From SZUA-229 sp036567985 (GTDB lineage: Bacteria; Pseudomonadota; Gammaproteobacteria; SZUA-229), in NCBI GenBank assembly GCA_036567985.1, contig DATCTK010000066.1, positions 1 to 64,000 on the forward strand: a DNA stretch of 64,000 nt. The letters run 5' to 3'. The notes under the pieces were generated by a model. That model made no database searches. It was not told the origin of the DNA and saw only the letters and a program-made list of their open reading frames with translations. Positions 60,946 to 64,000 of this stretch are shown here, one piece after another (the stretch's first letter is position 1; each line of letters opens with the position of its first letter). The position numbers and the translations under genes are program-made.

Positions 60946-61848
60946 ATGGACATAATTCTTCTCAGTAAATTTCGCGGGCGCCCCTGCCGTGTGCAGATTG
61001 GCAGCCCTGTACAGCTCATGTTATTGATGTTGTTCGGTGCGGTTTTCGCGGCCGGGCTGGGGCTGTTTGGCTACTGGGTTGGTCAGTCTCAGGCCTCATC
61101 CTCCAGTATTAGCTCAATACAGCAGGAAATTAAATTGCAGCGTGAGCTGATCAGCCAGACGCGCTTTAATGCGCGGGCTGATCTGGATGCGCTGGCAGCG
61201 CGGCTGGGCGAAGTGCAGGCACATGCGATGCGCCTCAATGCGCTGGGTCAGAAGCTGGTAACCATCGCCAAGCTGGACAGTGGTGAATTCAATTTTGAGG
61301 AGTCACCGGGTATTGGTGGCCCGGATGAGCCTGGCCTGCAGGAGCTGGATTTTGGCAGTGAAATCGATTCAGTGATTCGTGCGCTGGAAGACCGGGAGCA
61401 GCAGTTAAGGGTACTGGAAGATGTGCTGATGAGCAGCCATATGCAGGAAGAGGTATTCCCCGAAGGACGGCCCATTCAGCGTGGCTGGATATCCTCCTAC
61501 TATGGCACCCGTACCAATCCATTTACCGGTAAGCTGCAGTTTCATAAAGGCATGGACTTTGCGGGTAAGGAAGGTGCAGATGTACTGGCCGTTGCGGGGG
61601 GGGTTGTGACCTGGTCTGGCCGGCGTTACGGCTATGGCAACCTGGTTGAAATCAATCATGGTAACGGCTATATCACCCGCTATGCGCACAATAAAGAACA
61701 GCTGGTCAGCGTTGGAACTAGCGTCAAAAAAGGCCAGGTGATCGCCAAAATGGGTTCAACCGGGCGTTCAACCGGGCCACATGTGCATTTTGAAGTATTA
61801 AAGAATGGGCGACAGATTAACCCGCAGAAATTTGTCCAGAAGCGCTAG
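60946..61848 (+). CDS. M23 family (LytM-type) murein peptidase
   Basis: The protein has 300 residues. A membrane helix at residues 25-48 (LMLLMLFGAVFAAGLGLFGYW) is followed by a coiled coil (about 55-105) and a LytM domain in the C-terminal third. Metal ligands lie in FHKGMDFAGKEG and the HVHFEV motif near the end, so the enzyme looks active. Related proteins cleave peptide cross-links during growth or division. It lies directly before secA, the usual place in Pseudomonas-type genomes. Confidence 0.92.
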   Translation: MDIILLSKFRGRPCRVQIGSPVQLMLLMLFGAVFAAGLGLFGYWVGQSQASSSSISSIQQEIKLQRELISQTRFNARADLDALAARLGEVQAHAMRLNALGQKLVTIAKLDSGEFNFEESPGIGGPDEPGLQELDFGSEIDSVIRALEDREQQLRVLEDVLMSSHMQEEVFPEGRPIQRGWISSYYGTRTNPFTGKLQFHKGMDFAGKEGADVLAVAGGVVTWSGRRYGYGNLVEINHGNGYITRYAHNKEQLVSVGTSVKKGQVIAKMGSTGRSTGPHVHFEVLKNGRQINPQKFVQKR

Positions 61849-61975
61849 TCCGTACAGCACCTATTTCCTGTTTTTTTCCCCTCAATGCTTAAGCCACTGC
61901 GCTTTCTAAGGCATAATACAGCCTCATTTTAATAATATGTTGATCAACACCACCTCACGTAAATAAGGATACACA

Positions 61976-64000
61976 ATGGCATCCAGTTTAATGCGAAAAA
62001 TTTTTGGCAGTCGTAATGATCGTCAGGTAAAAAAGTATCGCAAAATCGTTACTCGAATCAACGGCCTGGAAGACGAGTATAAAGGGCTCACTGATGAGCA
62101 GCTGGGTGCTAAAACAGCGGAATTTCGCCAGCGTCTGAGCGATGGTGAGACACTGGACGCCTTGCTGCCTGAAGCCTTCGCGGCGGTTCGTGAGGCCAGT
62201 GTTCGCTCGCTGGGGATGCGCCATTTCGATGTACAGCTGATTGGTGGCATCGTACTTCACCACGGTAATATCGCCGAGATGCGAACCGGTGAAGGTAAAA
62301 CCCTGGTGGCAACCCTCGCAGCCTACCTGAATGCCCTGCCCGGCAAAGGCGTGCATGTGATCACAGTGAATGACTACCTGGCGCAACGTGATGCCAGCTG
62401 GATGAGCAAACTGTATGCCTTTATGGGGCTGAGCACCGGTGTGGTTATATCCGGTATGGATCACCTGGCAAAGAAACAGGCTTATGATGCGGATATCACC
62501 TACGGCACCAATAATGAATTCGGTTTCGATTACCTGCGCGATAATATGGCGTTCAGTGTTGACGAGAAGGTACAGCGGGACCTGCACTTTACCGTTATCG
62601 ACGAGGTTGACTCGATACTGATTGATGAGGCGAGAACACCGTTGATTATCTCCGGCCCGGCCAGTGATAACTCGGAACTGTATAAACGCTTTAATGAATT
62701 TGTAAAAGAACTGACGCGTGCCGAAACACCGGAGTCAAAAGAAATTGAACCGGATGGCGATTACACGGTTGATGAAAAGAACAAGCAGATTCACATTACC
62801 GAACAGGGCCATGAAAAAGTAGAACAGATTCTGCTCCGCGAAGGCATCCTGGAAGAAAATGATAGTCTGTACAGTGCAACCAATATCAGCCTGATTCATT
62901 ACCTGAATGCATCGATACGCGCCAATGTCATCTATCAGAAGGATGTGCATTACATCGTGCAGAACGGCAAGGTGGTGATTGTTGATGAATTCACTGGCCG
63001 TACAATGGAAGGACGTCGCTGGTCAGATGGCCTGCACCAGGCGATTGAAGCGAAAGAAGGCGTCAGCATCGAGAATGAAAACCAGACGCTGGCTTCAATC
63101 ACCTTCCAGAACTATTTCCGTCTGTATGAAAAACTCTCTGGTATGACCGGCACCGCCGATACTGAAGCCTATGAGTTCCAGTCGATTTACGGGCTTGAAG
63201 TCATGATCATTCCCCCCAATCTTCCGGTGGCGCGAAAAGATTATGGCGATTTGATTTTTCTTACCGCAGAAGAAAAATTCAATGCGATTGTTGAAGACAT
63301 CAAGGACTGCCAGCAGCGCCAGCAACCGGTTCTGGTGGGTACGGCCTCAATAGAGGCGTCAGAATACCTGTCCAATCTGTTGAACAAGGCAAATATTAAA
63401 CACAATGTACTGAATGCAAAACAGCATGAGCGTGAAGCAAGCATTATTGCAGAAGCCGGTGTGCCGGGTGCGGTAACCATCGCCACCAATATGGCGGGGC
63501 GTGGTACAGACATAGTGCTGGGTGGCAACTTCGATGTTGAACTGGCCAACCTGGGTGAAGTTGGTGAAGAACAGCAAGCGGCATTACATCAGGACTGGCA
63601 GAAGCGGCATAACCTTGTGCTGGAAGCCGGTGGTTTGCACGTAATTGGCAGTGAGCGCCATGAATCAAGGCGTATAGACAACCAGTTGCGTGGTCGTTCG
63701 GGTCGTCAGGGTGATGCGGGTTCAACACGCTTCTACCTGTCACTGCAGGATGACCTGATGCGTATCTTTGCCTCGGATAAGGTCGCTGGCCTGATGAAAA
63801 AACTGGGCATGCAACAGGGCGAAGCAATTGAGCATCCCTGGGTATCCCGTTCTATCGAAAATGCGCAGCGTAAGGTGGAAGGCCATAACTTCGATATTCG
63901 TAAGCAGTTGCTGGAATATGATGATGTGGCCAATGACCAGCGTAAGGTGGTTTATCAGCAGCGCAATGAAATGATGGTTGAAGACGACCTGAGCGAAATG
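61976..64000 (+). CDS. secA: Preprotein translocase ATPase SecA, N-terminal 675 codons
   Basis: From ATG 61976 the frame is open to the last base of the window. Walker A MRTGEGKT is at residues 102-109, exactly as in E. coli. Further motifs are VNDYLAQRDASWM, NNEFGFDYLRDNM, the DEVDSILIDEARTPLIISG helicase motif (core DEVDSILIDEARTP), and AGRGTDIVLGG. About 230 C-terminal residues, with the zinc-binding SecB site, are beyond the edge. SecA pushes unfolded secretory proteins through SecYEG. No secM-like arrest gene is seen upstream. Confidence 0.97.
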   Translation, partial: MASSLMRKIFGSRNDRQVKKYRKIVTRINGLEDEYKGLTDEQLGAKTAEFRQRLSDGETLDALLPEAFAAVREASVRSLGMRHFDVQLIGGIVLHHGNIAEMRTGEGKTLVATLAAYLNALPGKGVHVITVNDYLAQRDASWMSKLYAFMGLSTGVVISGMDHLAKKQAYDADITYGTNNEFGFDYLRDNMAFSVDEKVQRDLHFTVIDEVDSILIDEARTPLIISGPASDNSELYKRFNEFVKELTRAETPESKEIEPDGDYTVDEKNKQIHITEQGHEKVEQILLREGILEENDSLYSATNISLIHYLNASIRANVIYQKDVHYIVQNGKVVIVDEFTGRTMEGRRWSDGLHQAIEAKEGVSIENENQTLASITFQNYFRLYEKLSGMTGTADTEAYEFQSIYGLEVMIIPPNLPVARKDYGDLIFLTAEEKFNAIVEDIKDCQQRQQPVLVGTASIEASEYLSNLLNKANIKHNVLNAKQHEREASIIAEAGVPGAVTIATNMAGRGTDIVLGGNFDVELANLGEVGEEQQAALHQDWQKRHNLVLEAGGLHVIGSERHESRRIDNQLRGRSGRQGDAGSTRFYLSLQDDLMRIFASDKVAGLMKKLGMQQGEAIEHPWVSRSIENAQRKVEGHNFDIRKQLLEYDDVANDQRKVVYQQRNEMMVEDDLSEM

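Noticed and set aside
61849..61975. Possible secM arrest gene before secA
   Set aside because: No open frame with a signal peptide and an arrest-like end was found; the gene before secA is the M23 peptidase.

Overview
The window is a stretch of chromosomal core genome from a Gram-negative bacterium, very probably a gammaproteobacterium outside the Enterobacterales. The evidence is gene order: yrbG-kdsD-kdsC-lptCAB-rpoN-hpf-ptsN-rapZ; mlaFEDCB-murA-hisGD; petABC-sspAB; rsmI-lpoA-yraN-diaA; rnpB-mraZ to ftsZ; and lpxC-dciA-M23 peptidase-secA. A MotY-like protein implies a polar, possibly sodium-driven flagellum, and a cytochrome bc1 operon implies respiration. The species cannot be named from the sequence alone. 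No tRNA, rRNA, CRISPR array, phage or intact insertion sequence was seen.

Layout. 1-3014: the greB end, a motY-like gene and argG, then a block of nested palindromic repeats. 3015-17597 (minus strand): thrC, mgtE, then a long cluster that, read from its promoter end, runs yrbG, kdsD, kdsC, lptC, lptA, lptB, rpoN, hpf, ptsN, hprK, rapZ, a mannose-type EIIA, ptsH and ptsI. It joins LPS precursor synthesis and transport to sigma-54 and to a regulatory phosphotransferase system that has no sugar permease here. 17630-24701 (plus): a DUF72-like gene, mlaFEDCB (phospholipid retrograde transport), murA, hisG and hisD. 24716-27493: a small zinc-ribbon protein, a putative rhamnosyltransferase and a heat-shock hsp20 lie between hisD and hisC. 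27731-33627: degS, a NIF3-family gene, petABC and sspAB. 33646-38898: a GlcD-like FAD oxidase, diaA, yraN, lpoA and divergent rsmI.

38899-41191 is the only accessory-looking stretch. It has an AT-rich leader, two gapless paralogous helical-repeat protein genes with a decayed third copy between them, a palindromic repeat and a strong terminator, and it ends in the RNase P RNA gene. From 41367 a sigma-70-like promoter with three MraZ boxes drives the complete division and cell-wall cluster: mraZ, rsmH, ftsL, ftsI, murE, murF, mraY, murD, ftsW, murG, murC, murB, ddl, ftsQ, ftsA, ftsZ. Nearly all junctions overlap or are a few bases apart. lpxC, dciA (minus), an M23 peptidase and the first 675 codons of secA complete the window.

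Most of the window is conventional. The items most worth a second look are the nested repeat block at 2591-2995 with its simple counterpart at 27614-27706, the paralogous pair plus remnant beside rnpB, the missing conventional start of mlaF, the hprK-type regulatory PTS, and the genes placed between hisD and hisC.
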